A DNA stretch of 64,000 bases from Meira nashicola (taxonomy: Eukaryota; Basidiomycota; Exobasidiomycetes; Exobasidiales; Brachybasidiaceae), in the NCBI GenBank assembly GCA_001600355.1, contig BCJU01000002.1, positions 372,001 through 436,000 on the forward strand. Direction: 5' to 3'. The position numbers and the translations under genes are program-made. The notes beneath the pieces were generated by a model, which worked only from the letters and a program-made list of their open reading frames with translations, searched no databases and was not told where the DNA came from. Shown here piece after piece: positions 20,821 to 30,950 of this stretch (the stretch's first letter is position 1; the number at the start of each line of letters is the position of its first letter).

Positions 20821-22434
20821 TCATTTCTTTTGCTTGTAATTTCCGTATGCGACCATATCTTCTAACTTTGATAAGAGTGTAAATCTCTCTTGTAAAAGTA
20901 GAGGCATATCCACATTTTCTTGCCATTCACTCAAAGAACCTTTTGCAATACCTTGAGATCGTTGGTGAGCATATATTTTTGCTAATGCTTTCCAAGTAAG
21001 TTTATGAGCATCAGTATGAATTTTATCTAAAAGCGAACGAATAATGGAATCATTGTGTAAATTATCCAGCATTTCTTCTGTCGATCCTTTCGTTCCTCTT
21101 TGCCTTCTGTGTGGGCCTTTTCTTGTGGTCGATAATGCACCCGTTGCTTTGGCTTCTTCAACCAATCGAATCACATCGGCTAGATCGCCAAAAGCAAACC
21201 AGCTGGTTTTAATAGCTTCGGCGTACAAGGCAGGTGTGCAACCCAAAACGACCGATTCCGTTCCTGCATTCTTTGTCACACGTAAAATATTGAGTGCTGA
21301 TTGAGGTGAATGAAATCTGTTCCTTAATTCGATCATAAGTTGCCTCAAAACAGGCGCATAGAATGGCGTATTGACACCAAATTTAGGCTCGGGTGAAGGT
21401 AGCATAGAATTCTTCAAAACAGATCGAGCATCTGGTGTTGTTTGATTGGATGTTACCTCAGAATCTGTTTCTGAAGCCAAACCTTCCATTTCAAATACTC
21501 CTTTCCTTGGCTGTCCCCATACATTCTCACGAGCCCATTCCCAGATTGCATAAGTAGACTGACATGCACTGATTTCCGTCTGTGCTTTGTCAAAATCTTG
21601 CAAAAGTTGCGCTTCATCCTTATCACTTCCTGCGATCAATTCCTTCACTATTCCAACTTTGTCCACTTTATGAGGTGGTCGTGCTCTTACGTTACTCTGA
21701 AAATCGCTGAATCTGCTCGTTGTATTTAGAAAAGGAAGGGGACTAACTTGCAACGTGTTTCGTCTTTGGAAATTTTGCATTTGCTGTTCATTTGTATCTG
21801 CTCTAAAGCTACCAAAAGGAACATTTTGCTTCCCTTTTTCATCTTTTGCTTGTGCAATTGGTCGATCATCCGAAAGCACCGTTTCAAAGACATCGCTAAA
21901 AGCTCGTAGTTCAGGGGGAGTCAAAGGTCCTTCGTATGGCTCAGCACCTCTTTTCCTTCTCTCGTTAACTTTCCTTTGCAGAGTTCGTTCCATTCGCCTC
22001 TTTTCCCCTCCCCGAGTCTCTGGTGCCTGTGAAGAATCTCCCCATCCTTGATTCAATTCATCTTCAGGAGATCGATTCCTAGAAAATATATTTCTTTCCC
22101 GTGAATCATCTTCGTCCCTATGAAAATCATCTTCTGAACTAAACAATTTATCTAAGTAGCTTTTTGCTTCCTGTTCCTTATCGGTTGTTTTTGATGCAGT
22201 TTCAATCGATCCATTCTCGCCAACAAAATCTTCATCTTGCCTTTTCCTGCTTTGAATATCTATGTCTACATCTGTACTATCTGATGCAGATTCACTGTAC
22301 CCATCTCGACTCGATTCGCCATTATTCCTAAGCACCTGATTGAGACAGAATGACCGCGTTCCGTTGTTGCGTCCAGTATTGTATATGCTCGATTGGATTC
22401 TCAGAGAGCCTGTAGCTTGACGTAGGGCATACAT
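20821..22434 (-). CDS. Probable mitochondrial Mtf2-like gene-expression protein
   Basis: Intronless, 537 residues. The N-terminus (MYALRQATGSLRIQSSIYNT) is Arg/Ser-rich without acidic residues, as in a matrix-targeting sequence. The next 300 residues are disordered and charged, then a helical domain begins near NTPFYAPVLRQLMIELRNRF and includes a Trp/Phe-containing helix (AIKTSWFAFGDLADVIRLV). This arrangement resembles the C-terminal domain of fungal Mtf2, a factor for mitochondrial mRNA processing and translation. I rate the family call as plausible, not firm. Support from context: it shares a 320-bp divergent promoter with mitoribosomal uS9m. Confidence 0.5.
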   Translation of the reverse strand: MYALRQATGSLRIQSSIYNTGRNNGTRSFCLNQVLRNNGESSRDGYSESASDSTDVDIDIQSRKRQDEDFVGENGSIETASKTTDKEQEAKSYLDKLFSSEDDFHRDEDDSRERNIFSRNRSPEDELNQGWGDSSQAPETRGGEKRRMERTLQRKVNERRKRGAEPYEGPLTPPELRAFSDVFETVLSDDRPIAQAKDEKGKQNVPFGSFRADTNEQQMQNFQRRNTLQVSPLPFLNTTSRFSDFQSNVRARPPHKVDKVGIVKELIAGSDKDEAQLLQDFDKAQTEISACQSTYAIWEWARENVWGQPRKGVFEMEGLASETDSEVTSNQTTPDARSVLKNSMLPSPEPKFGVNTPFYAPVLRQLMIELRNRFHSPQSALNILRVTKNAGTESVVLGCTPALYAEAIKTSWFAFGDLADVIRLVEEAKATGALSTTRKGPHRRQRGTKGSTEEMLDNLHNDSIIRSLLDKIHTDAHKLTWKALAKIYAHQRSQGIAKGSLSEWQENVDMPLLLQERFTLLSKLEDMVAYGNYKQKK

Positions 22435-22754
22435 TTGCTCACGAAGCCAATCTTTAGTCTTAAAGATGCTCGGAATCGCTCTTTCACTCTAAAGTGGTAG
22501 CAAGTTGACCAAATACATATCAAGACCTCCATTCAAAAATATCAGTTGCTCAAAAATTGGATTTCACTAGAAAATAATCAAATCCGATTACCGGACGCTT
22601 GTATCACCTGACGCGCTACAATTATTAGACCTAGACTAAGCGTAAAATCCATTTTCGTGCATAACAGCATTTTTCTTCTTCTTCCCAAGAGATATCTTTA
22701 TACGTTTACTTCTTTTCAGTAAAGAGCAACGCGATCATTAAAAGCCTTCCAAAG
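22435..22754. promoter_or_regulatory. Divergent promoter of the Mtf2-like and uS9m genes
   Basis: 320 bp between two start codons of (probable) mitochondrial gene-expression proteins. CT-rich tracts lie near the uS9m start. No defined motif recognised. Confidence 0.45.
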
Positions 22755-23939
22755 ATGGCTTTATCACGATCAGCCGCTCCTAGGATAGGTAGCACGATTA
22801 GGATATCGTCTTCACAGAAGCAATGGACATCTTTGCAGCAAAAAGGTAAAGCAATCGTAAGCTTTTCTACCTCTTCTTCATCTTCGGCTGCAGAGCCGGG
22901 ATCTGCAACTTCTTCTTCAAGGATTTCACCTTTAGCACCAAGATTTGTTCCTGGATCGAGACCGACTGCTGCGCTTCCGACACGAATGAAGCCAGCTTCA
23001 CCATCATTTTATACTGCTAAACCAACTCTTGTAGATTCGATGATCCTTTTAGAAGATCTTACCAGAAGGACAAAACGTGCCTTGGAACAAAATGCTGTCC
23101 CTATCAACTTACAAGCAACAGCTCAAGGAGTGAATGCTGCTCGTCGATCATTGGTATGGCCAAAGATTGAAGAATTAAGTGAAAAGCTTTCGATTCCATT
23201 AAAATCTGGTCAATATCGTCATATAATCGCGAGACTTTCTGCTTTAGCACGTTATCGATACTTTGTACAAGAGTATTTGGCAAACGGTAGATGTGGCGAA
23301 CAAAATAGAGCTCTTGCTGAAGAAGTTGAAAATACTTTGCAAAACTTTAATCGAATTCAAGGTAAATCAGACAACCTTGCTCAATTACCACATCATGCAA
23401 GCTTTTTGTCATCAAGTTCGGGTGTAGATCATTTGGGAAGAGCATATGCTCGTGGAAGACGAAAGGAAAGCGGTGCAAGGGTTTGGATTGTTCCCAGTCA
23501 AAGTGAAGGTGATGGAAGTGAAGCTTTGACAGGATCGACAATGTCCACATCTGTTTTGATCAATGCTCAACCACTTTCAGAATATTTCACTAGAGCATCT
23601 GATCGGGAAGCAATCTTATTCCCACTTCGATTGCTGGGAATGACAGGTGTTTTTAATGTTTTTGCACTTGTTCGAGGTGGTGGTACAACGGGCCAAACAG
23701 GAGCAGTTGCACATGGCTTAGCAAGAAGTTTGGTTTCGTATTTTGACGAAAAAGCAAGAAAGGTAGAAGATTCCGATGGTCTAAGCAGTCCAACCGCTCA
23801 ACCGTTAAGAGAACAAGCTTCGAATTTCCGTAATCTCCTTTCGCGAACGGGTGTTTTACATCGTGATATTCGTATGGTAGAACGTAAGAAGACCGGTAAA
23901 GCCAAATCACGCAAAGCATACACTTGGGTCAAGAGATGA
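22755..23939 (+). CDS. MRPS9: Mitochondrial small-subunit ribosomal protein uS9m
   Basis: Intronless, 394 residues. The C-terminal 170 residues are a complete uS9 fold: GRAYARGRRKESGARVWIVP, LFPLRLLGMTGVFNVFALV, GGTTGQTGAVAHGLARSLVS, and the basic tail RKKTGKAKSRKAYTWVKR, whose final Lys-Arg reaches the decoding centre in bacterial S9. The N-terminal 220 residues include a Ser/Arg-rich targeting sequence and a helical mitoribosome-specific extension. Bacterial S9 is about 130 residues, so the extension is large but normal for fungal MRPS9. Confidence 0.93.
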   Translation: MALSRSAAPRIGSTIRISSSQKQWTSLQQKGKAIVSFSTSSSSSAAEPGSATSSSRISPLAPRFVPGSRPTAALPTRMKPASPSFYTAKPTLVDSMILLEDLTRRTKRALEQNAVPINLQATAQGVNAARRSLVWPKIEELSEKLSIPLKSGQYRHIIARLSALARYRYFVQEYLANGRCGEQNRALAEEVENTLQNFNRIQGKSDNLAQLPHHASFLSSSSGVDHLGRAYARGRRKESGARVWIVPSQSEGDGSEALTGSTMSTSVLINAQPLSEYFTRASDREAILFPLRLLGMTGVFNVFALVRGGGTTGQTGAVAHGLARSLVSYFDEKARKVEDSDGLSSPTAQPLREQASNFRNLLSRTGVLHRDIRMVERKKTGKAKSRKAYTWVKR

Positions 23940-24069
23940 GTGGGAACGTTTGGTTGGGTATGCATCCTTATTTGTACTTTCTTGCTCGATTCATGTTTCA
24001 ATAAATGTTTTTACATAGTATATTAATCCGATACAAATACATCAAAGACTGACTGAATTGATCTTTGGA

Positions 24070-24569
24070 TCATGCATCCTCTACGTTGCGAGCGACGAAA
24101 TCATGTAAAACTGCTGTGATTTGCTCTCTTACCTGAAGAGGAATGGTTTCTGAGGGTGACAAAGAGAGGAGTGAGAAGTTGATTTACAGGGTATTGAATG
24201 TATTTTAAGCGACTCACTCTCTGCAAATGGTGTTAGCTCTTCGATAAGATCGGGTAAGTTTAAATTCTGTTGTTGTGCCGCTTGTGCTATGATAGGAAAG
24301 AGACGAGCAGATTATCAATTCAAATATCCTTTTTCTCTAAATCAATAAAACACATCCTACTTACACTGTGCTTGTTCACGTAACGAAGCTGACCAACCAG
24401 ATTCATCCAGAGATGCTCTCAAAGAAGCCATTATTCTATGCCATTCGCCCGTTTGAACTAATCTTTCATGTAAAGCGGTATGTAATTCGTCGCGCTGATA
24501 ATCCGTTCCATTGTTCATCTCTTCTTCTCCTTCTACTCTTCTTTGTTGTGATTCATCAATTGTCGACAT
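24070..24569 (-). CDS. SUS1: SUS1/ENY2, SAGA deubiquitinase and TREX-2 subunit
   Basis: Three exons: 24569-24365, 24286-24218 and 24149-24070, giving 117 residues. Spliced, it reads ALHERLVQTGEWHRIMASLR, ASLDESGWSASLREQAQ, then LNLPDLIEELTPFAEKTIPL and QVREQITAVLHDFV, the helical ENY2 fold. SUS1 bridges SAGA H2B deubiquitination and TREX-2 mRNA export at nuclear pores. Introns are 78 and 68 nt. The ATG at 24569 is chosen for length; one at 24632 in the same frame would add 21 residues. Yeast SUS1 is also one of few genes there with two introns. Tail-to-tail with uS9m. Confidence 0.88.
24150..24217 (-). other. Second intron of SUS1
   Basis: 68 nt, GTGAGT donor and CTCAG acceptor, splitting a Lys codon between PFAE and TIPL. 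Confidence 0.85.
24287..24364 (-). other. First intron of SUS1
   Basis: 78 nt, GTAAGT donor and TCATAG acceptor, splitting a Ser codon after REQAQ. Confidence 0.85.
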
Positions 24570-25040
24570 TTGTGCTTTCGCATGTATGGTTGATTGTCTG
24601 CAAAATTGCAATCGATCTCCACACCTTCTCAAATATGTAAACTAGAGTATACACATCCATATTAATGCGCTTGGGGTTACAATATTCTGAGCTCCCGAAA
24701 CCCTTTAAAACACGTGTAGACAGACTAAATAAAAACGTAATTGCGAGCCTAAATTATAGGGTTTAAGGAAAATTAATAAAAAAAAAAGAAAAACGGCAAA
24801 AAGCCCGTACTGAGTGGAATACATGTTGTATAGAAAAAAGTGGATCTGCACCAAAAAGGTAATAAATTAACATTTTTTCCTATTAGAAAAAATTTGTGGC
24901 GCAAAACCGGTCAAGAGAGGTGATTACAGAAATATTTCAAGGTGATCCTGTAATTGGGATAGGGTTATTATCATCTTTATGCAATCAACTCTTCTTCACT
25001 CTAAACACATACCATCATCGAATCATAATTTCACACAATC
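24570..25040. promoter_or_regulatory. Divergent promoter of SUS1 and UTP3/SAS10
   Basis: 471 AT-rich bp with an A-run near 24780. No defined factor site was recognised. Both genes serve nuclear gene expression or ribosome biogenesis. Confidence 0.45.
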
Positions 25041-27239
25041 ATGGTTCGAAAGGGAAGGAGAAGTCGAGGAAGCGGTGAAGGATCTTCTAATTCAGGAATA
25101 GGTAAAAAGTTTACAGAAGAAGATATTTCGGATGATGAAATTGATAGTTTTCATGATCAACGTGATGAGATTATTTTGAACGGGAGGGATAGAAGATCAA
25201 AAAATGCAACAAACAATGGTGACCCTTTTGATGCTTTAGCAACAGGATCAAGAAGTGTTTTGGATGTAGATGAAGCGTCAGATTCGGATGATGATGATGA
25301 AGATGGACAACAACAACAACTGGGTCAAGCTATTGATAATGCACAAAAGGAAAGACGGAAAAAGGAATACAAAAAGAAGACAACAACACAAATACCTTTA
25401 GCAGATGACGATTCTAGTGATGATGACGCGGCAAATGCGGAAGAGGAAGAGCAGGATTTGCTTACAGGCGGCTGGGGTTCCAATAAGAGATCTTATTATA
25501 ATACAAACGATTTGGATGATTTGGAATCCGATTCAGAGATGGACGAAGATGAAAAGCGTGAAATGGAAGTACGTGAAGTGAAAAAGCTACAATCACGTTC
25601 TCGTCAAGGTATGATAGATGATGATTTCGGCTTAGGTGATCAAAGTGCAAATGCGGAATCCGGTCAAGCAGCTCGTGAACAGAGAAAGCGTGATTTGGAT
25701 GTGGACATCTCCAAAATTTCACAAACACAATCAGCTATACCCATCAATCCTGCCGAACTTATTGCTAAAGTGCAAAAAGAGAAGCCCGAATTGATGGCTT
25801 TGATCGGAGAATATGCAGATATGGTAGAAGATATGCATCTTACTTCAAATCGAATGAAAAATCTACAAGATACAAATCCAGGACATTCCAGTTTGGGATT
25901 ATTGCATTTGCATCATCAAACTTTGCTATCCTATGTTACTACTTTGGCATTCTACTTTTACGTAAGCGCTTTGCGTACTGATGACCCCAAGGTGAAGTCT
26001 TTAAATGCGCCTAATTCTATACAGACAAGGATCATTGAACGATTGGCAAAATTAAAGCAAGGTTTATCTTCTTTGGAAGATTTTGGTTTAGGCTTGGAAG
26101 AAGAAGAAGATGGGTCAATCGAAATGGATGATGAACAGGACGCAGAAGAGAATGATGAAAATCAAGCACCCCAATTCTTATTCAAGCCATATGGTATCAT
26201 GGCAGCAGATGGTGATTCAGACGAAGGAAGTGTCTCTTTAGGATCATTGGAAGATGATGAATTAATGCAATTGGATGCAGAAGAACGCTCAGCAGAAGTG
26301 AGTGGAATCGAACAAGAGCCCGAAGTAGAAGAAGAAATACAGAAAGCAGAGAAAAAGAAGAAGAATCAAAAGAAGCAACAAACTAGCATTCCACCTCCTG
26401 CTCCTTTGGCTGGATTAGCAGATATTTTGAATGATGATGGTGATCTTGCCAATACCGCTCCACCTGCAAAGAAGAGAAAGCAAGCCGGACGAATTGCCAT
26501 TTCAGCTTATGACGAATACAGTGAACCTACCGCATTGAATACAGTTGACGAAGCAGAAAAGGATGCCAAACGTCGATCCCTTAAATTCCATACTGGTCAC
26601 CTTGATGCATTAGATTCAAGAAAGAAGAATACAAGACAATTAGACGGAGATGTGGATATTCCTTATCGTGATAAAGAACGTAGTAGATTGGCAGTCGCTT
26701 CTACCAATGCAAATAAAGCAGCAAAGGTGAATGGAATTGATGCATCACGTAGACAATTAGATGCAGATGACTTTGGTGAAGCAGATGCACAAGATTGGCG
26801 TGATGTGATGGATGCAGAAGGTGATCTAGGCGAAAGTACAATCGGACGTTCAGGACAGTTGACGACGAATGACAATGGAGATGCGGATTATTATGATCTT
26901 ATCACAAGTTCACGTAAAGCTGCTAAAGAAGCACAAAAGGAAGATTATGATCAACAAAGAGCATCAGAAAGATTTTTACCTGATGATTCAGGTCTTGAAC
27001 CGGGAGAACATCGAGCGATCAATAGACAAATTGAAAAGAATCGTGGATTAACACAAAGAAGACCAAAGACTGCAAGAAATCCACGTGTGAAAAAACGTCA
27101 AAGATACGAACAAGCACAAAAGAAATTATCAAGTCGTGGTCCAGTTTACAAAGGTGGACAATCTTCTTTACAAGGTGGTTATGGAGGAGAAAAGAGTGGT
27201 ATTTCAACTCATGTTGTCAAATCCAGACAATTTGCTTAA
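25041..27239 (+). CDS. SAS10: SSU processome component UTP3/SAS10
   Basis: Intronless, 732 residues, nucleolar, acting in 18S rRNA processing within the 90S pre-ribosome. It has very acidic segments (for example DSDDDDEDG around residue 77-85). The central Sas10/Utp3 domain is seen in KPELMALIGEYADMVEDMH and a following helix. The C-terminal Sas10 domain is unmistakable: REHRAINRQIEKNRGLTQ-type sequence, then RPKTARNPRVKKRQRYEQA and GISTHVVKSRQF. The extreme N-terminus is basic. It is followed in tandem by an unrecognised gene after a long gap. Confidence 0.93.
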   Translation: MVRKGRRSRGSGEGSSNSGIGKKFTEEDISDDEIDSFHDQRDEIILNGRDRRSKNATNNGDPFDALATGSRSVLDVDEASDSDDDDEDGQQQQLGQAIDNAQKERRKKEYKKKTTTQIPLADDDSSDDDAANAEEEEQDLLTGGWGSNKRSYYNTNDLDDLESDSEMDEDEKREMEVREVKKLQSRSRQGMIDDDFGLGDQSANAESGQAAREQRKRDLDVDISKISQTQSAIPINPAELIAKVQKEKPELMALIGEYADMVEDMHLTSNRMKNLQDTNPGHSSLGLLHLHHQTLLSYVTTLAFYFYVSALRTDDPKVKSLNAPNSIQTRIIERLAKLKQGLSSLEDFGLGLEEEEDGSIEMDDEQDAEENDENQAPQFLFKPYGIMAADGDSDEGSVSLGSLEDDELMQLDAEERSAEVSGIEQEPEVEEEIQKAEKKKKNQKKQQTSIPPPAPLAGLADILNDDGDLANTAPPAKKRKQAGRIAISAYDEYSEPTALNTVDEAEKDAKRRSLKFHTGHLDALDSRKKNTRQLDGDVDIPYRDKERSRLAVASTNANKAAKVNGIDASRRQLDADDFGEADAQDWRDVMDAEGDLGESTIGRSGQLTTNDNGDADYYDLITSSRKAAKEAQKEDYDQQRASERFLPDDSGLEPGEHRAINRQIEKNRGLTQRRPKTARNPRVKKRQRYEQAQKKLSSRGPVYKGGQSSLQGGYGGEKSGISTHVVKSRQFA

Positions 27240-29047
27240 TAATATCAAAAAAATATCAATTGTATCTTACACATTTCCAAGCAAAACAGTAATCCTAATA
27301 CCATGATTATAAGCTTCACATGTTCGGATAATTGATCGTAAAAGCCACACTTTAAAATTTCACCGTAGGTAAACTCGCCGATCGCCTTGGCAAAAAAAAT
27401 CCTCCTCCTTGGCGAACATTGCCGGAGAATCTTGTTTGCTACAAATTGCTTTACATATGTCCAATGAATGTCAGGCTGTTTCACTGAGATATGTATATTA
27501 AGGAAGGATCGGTAAAAATCAAAAGCAAGGGTTCTTTTTTTATTTTCTGCGTGTGAGTATTGAATTTTCCCAAGATCGGAAAGATACGCTTATACAACCT
27601 TAACAATCAAGCGGATTCACAACTCCGACACATAATCAACACCGTGTGATTATGTAATCCGGCTCGGTCACACGTGCATCACACTCCGTCCATCACCGAG
27701 CTAATCAAGAACAAAAGGGGTCTGTGTCAACTACACCTTTGTTCTCTTTTTTACCACAAATTAAACGTATATAAACCGCATGTACATATTTCCCTTTTGT
27801 TTGAATGAATGCCTATCGATCCTTCAGTTTGCCTACTTTGATAGTACGCATTTTGTCGAAACTCAACCGCGTACACGCACGCCTGTCTGCATTTGACTTG
27901 CACCGCCGCGCATGGAAGCGCGCTGCGCTTGTTATACATACAGTGCACTTCATCACTACAATAAAGTCTGTCTCTACAGCTCCCGGTTTGCATTCGGAAA
28001 GAGTCATCCTGACATGCTTATTTTTTTCTCCNCTTTGGGTATTTTTTTTTTCTTTTTTTTTTTTTTATGACAAGGCCTGACAATCAAAAAGACATTCGGA
28101 CGCCAATCAACAACTCCTCGGAAATCTCGGTTTCGCCGAACAACACTTTTTTACTCAGCGCCGAAGTGTCTCAAAGGAAAATTTGCATCTATAGACATGG
28201 GCGTACATGCACAATCGGGTTCCCTTCGGTACCGGTTGAAGGCATTTAAGGAACAGAAGAATATGCAAAAGGTGCATAAACTCCTTCTTTTCCTCTCAAA
28301 GAGCCGCGGATGAACAAAAAACGTACGTCTATGTATGTAGTCTTAGTCTACGTTTTTGCTTTCTTAAAATTTTTCTTACTTAGCGCATTAGCCTGAGAAA
28401 GATTGGAAAATGCGTGCGAGAACCTGCACCCGGTACAGATATTGCATTGTGCATGTAAGATACATATGGATTTTTTTTAGACAAGCGTAATTCACGTACG
28501 ATTAAAGTCTAAAAAAGAAGGAAATGTGACAGCTAAACGGGGACATACATATTTGTCAATGCGACAATCGCTTCTCCCCTTTTTCCTTCTCCCACTTATC
28601 TATCCTCGATCGAAAAAAACAAAAAAGTTTTCAGCCAAGCATGCAATCGTTCCGTAATTGAAGCTCTTTGACACGCAAACACGGTTCAGGAACATCCGTC
28701 AAAATTAATTTAAAACAAAAAGTTGTTTGGGACAATTAAATGAGATTTTTGTGGAGGAAAAGCCTTTGATCTGTAAGCAAAAAAATATTTGCCGCAATTC
28801 TACGTACCTACGTTAAAATTAAAAAGCATTAATTACGGCTTCCAATCATCCGTCCCCCATTTCAGTGGAATACCGGCAGCCATTACAACTTTTCTTTTTT
28901 CTGTGTGCTATCCGGGGTTTGTGTACATGCAAAGGCGTACACTTCCTTTACGCCTTTTTTTTTGACAACAACAACACAGAACGCATACATTTGCACTCAA
29001 AAATCCAATTCTTATATATACCCTACTATTCTTGACATCTTTTCAAG
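27240..29047. other. Long non-coding region of 1.8 kb upstream of an unrecognised gene
   Basis: The longest gap in the window. It has no supported coding frame and no tRNA or 5S signature. It contains one N at 28032 inside a T-rich tract, a CACGTG near 27670, several T-runs, and TATATATA at 29013-29020 just before the downstream ATG. Its length suggests an elaborate promoter or long leader, or an unannotated non-coding transcript. Confidence 0.5.
29013..29020 (+). promoter_or_regulatory. TATATATA box before the unrecognised serine-rich gene
   Basis: An eight-base alternating TA run 28 bp before the ATG. It may be a TATA box if the leader is very short, or simply AT-rich leader sequence. Confidence 0.3.
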
Positions 29048-30421
29048 ATGAGTGCAACTTCATCCCCCAAACATACACCAGCAATGCTATTGGCATCCTC
29101 ACATTATGGTCATGGCCATAATCACAACATTAAAACACCCAAACATGGTAGTCCACGTATGGTGACGATGGGATTATCTGGAGGTGCAACTACAATGCCA
29201 TCCTCATCTTCCAGTCTAATAATCGACAATCAAGGACAAGCTCATGATCCGGGATATTTGGATGCATTACGTCAATTACATGCAAAGATTGGAGAAGATG
29301 CTATGGGAAACGGAAGAAAGTCAGATGGAAAACGAAGGCAATCATCCACACATGCCCCTTCCAGACCTTCTACTTTGGGATTAGGATTGGCATCCAATAT
29401 GGCCAATATGGATTTAGATTCAGATTCCAGTGATGATGACGATGATGATGAAGATTTGGATTCATATGCATCCTTGTTTGAAGATGCAAAGAAGAAAGAT
29501 GCAGAGATACAGAGGCGAAATTCGATGGCCGCTTATTCTGCTGCTCAATCAGCATATAGTTCACCTAACCTTCGACCTATCAATCATACAGGTAATTCTC
29601 CTTTATCAACACCCACATTTACAGGAAATGGTCATATTTCACCACGTAGAGGCAGTCAAACCTTATCAGGAAGTTCGCCACAATATTTACAGAACAGCCA
29701 CTTGAACTCTTCATCTTCCGGTCTCACACCTCCTTCTGCAACTACTATCGGTGGCAGGAAAGGAAGTATCTCAAATGGTGTAAACTCATTAGGTGTATCT
29801 TTACGTTCAAAAAGTCCGTCATTGCGAAAGAAGTTGAGCAACGTTACAACGCCCAGGAAAGCATCTTCACGTAGTAGACCATCCAGTTCCAGCTCAGCCC
29901 ATCAACCTTTTGGCAGTGGATCTATTCAAGGAGCACCCTCCACTTTGGATACACTTAATTCAGGTGTACTTGAACGTCCTCGTGAATACATTACATCGGA
30001 TAACGATCGAAATGGATTGAGCACAATCGAAAGTGGAAGATTGTTGGGAACGGACGATATGCTTCTCAAGCCTGCTTCAAGTCATGATTCACGTTCGGAA
30101 TCCGATAGTCAAACTTCACTACGTAAACCTTCTGTTGCACAATCTTTGCCTGGTTCACGTACAAGTATGAGTTCCCTTACTCGTGATAAATTGGAAGCTG
30201 AATTACAACAACAACAAGAAGAGGCGGATTTCTTAGTTGAACCTTCACATTTAAAGGAAGGCTTGAATTCTATTCGTAAAAAAGGTCATGAATTAGGCGA
30301 TCTTGGTACGCAAACTCATGATTTTCGTAGAAAGATGGACATATTTACTATGGGTTTACGCTTCAATGCATTTAAAGCAAAACGTAAACTTGAACGTGGT
30401 TTCAAACATCATGAAACTTGA
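29048..30421 (+). CDS. Unrecognised serine-rich acidic protein with conserved-looking C-terminal helices
   Basis: Intronless, 457 residues, no family recognised. A His-rich patch (HYGHGHNHN) lies near the start, followed by a Ser/Arg linker with basic clusters (GRKSDGKRRQ), an acidic run of Asp/Glu/Ser around residues 124-136, then a long Ser/Thr/Pro-rich region. The last 80 residues are non-repetitive and helical (ADFLVEPSHLKEGLNSIRKK, FRRKMDIFTMGLRFNAFK, KRKLERGFKHHE) and look like the functional domain. No signal peptide or membrane segment is visible. Many Ser-Pro and Arg-x-x-Ser sites suggest phosphorylation. The 1.8-kb upstream region suggests complex regulation. Function unknown. Confidence 0.7.
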   Translation: MSATSSPKHTPAMLLASSHYGHGHNHNIKTPKHGSPRMVTMGLSGGATTMPSSSSSLIIDNQGQAHDPGYLDALRQLHAKIGEDAMGNGRKSDGKRRQSSTHAPSRPSTLGLGLASNMANMDLDSDSSDDDDDDEDLDSYASLFEDAKKKDAEIQRRNSMAAYSAAQSAYSSPNLRPINHTGNSPLSTPTFTGNGHISPRRGSQTLSGSSPQYLQNSHLNSSSSGLTPPSATTIGGRKGSISNGVNSLGVSLRSKSPSLRKKLSNVTTPRKASSRSRPSSSSSAHQPFGSGSIQGAPSTLDTLNSGVLERPREYITSDNDRNGLSTIESGRLLGTDDMLLKPASSHDSRSESDSQTSLRKPSVAQSLPGSRTSMSSLTRDKLEAELQQQQEEADFLVEPSHLKEGLNSIRKKGHELGDLGTQTHDFRRKMDIFTMGLRFNAFKAKRKLERGFKHHET

Positions 30422-30950
30422 ACATTTTTTACATATATGCTCCAACGCTCTCATTTGCTTTCAACCAATTTGTATCAATAGCACATTTATGTTCATAGTT
30501 CCCTTATCACTACCACCGATGAAAATAGTGTATTTTAATGCATCCGGTTATGCTTTCTTATATTGGGGTGATGATGTGAGTTTTACTTTATTCAAAGTGT
30601 TTCAAGGGCAAGAGCGATTCTCAATGTCATTCATTGGCAAAAGTCTCTCCGGAACCACTAGATTTTATTTATTGTGTTTTGTTTCCGGTATAAGAATTGA
30701 CTCTTTAGCGAATTGGCACGAAGAGCACAAAAAGCCTTAAGGGATATTGAAGTAGCTACCGAACTTCGCCACCGGAGTTCGGTTCCCAAACAATATTCTG
30801 GCAAGCTTGGACGCTTAGGAGCTGTCCTGTTGGTTCTTTTGCTTTTTCTTTTGCACAGATGAGAATTGTTAATTCATGCATGTGATTGTTTATGCTCTCT
30901 ATTTGTACAAAATGTGTGTATAGACTATGTATATCATATCTCATTACCAA
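30422..30950. other. Intergenic region between two convergent genes
   Basis: 529 bp between the stops of the unrecognised gene and YIP1. A 145-codon frame overlaps it but has no family-like content and starts inside the upstream gene. It probably represents 3' UTRs. Confidence 0.45.

Noticed and set aside
30303..30740. 145-codon plus-strand frame after the unrecognised serine-rich gene
   Set aside because: It begins inside the upstream gene in another frame, runs into 3' non-coding DNA, and shows no domain or splice support.
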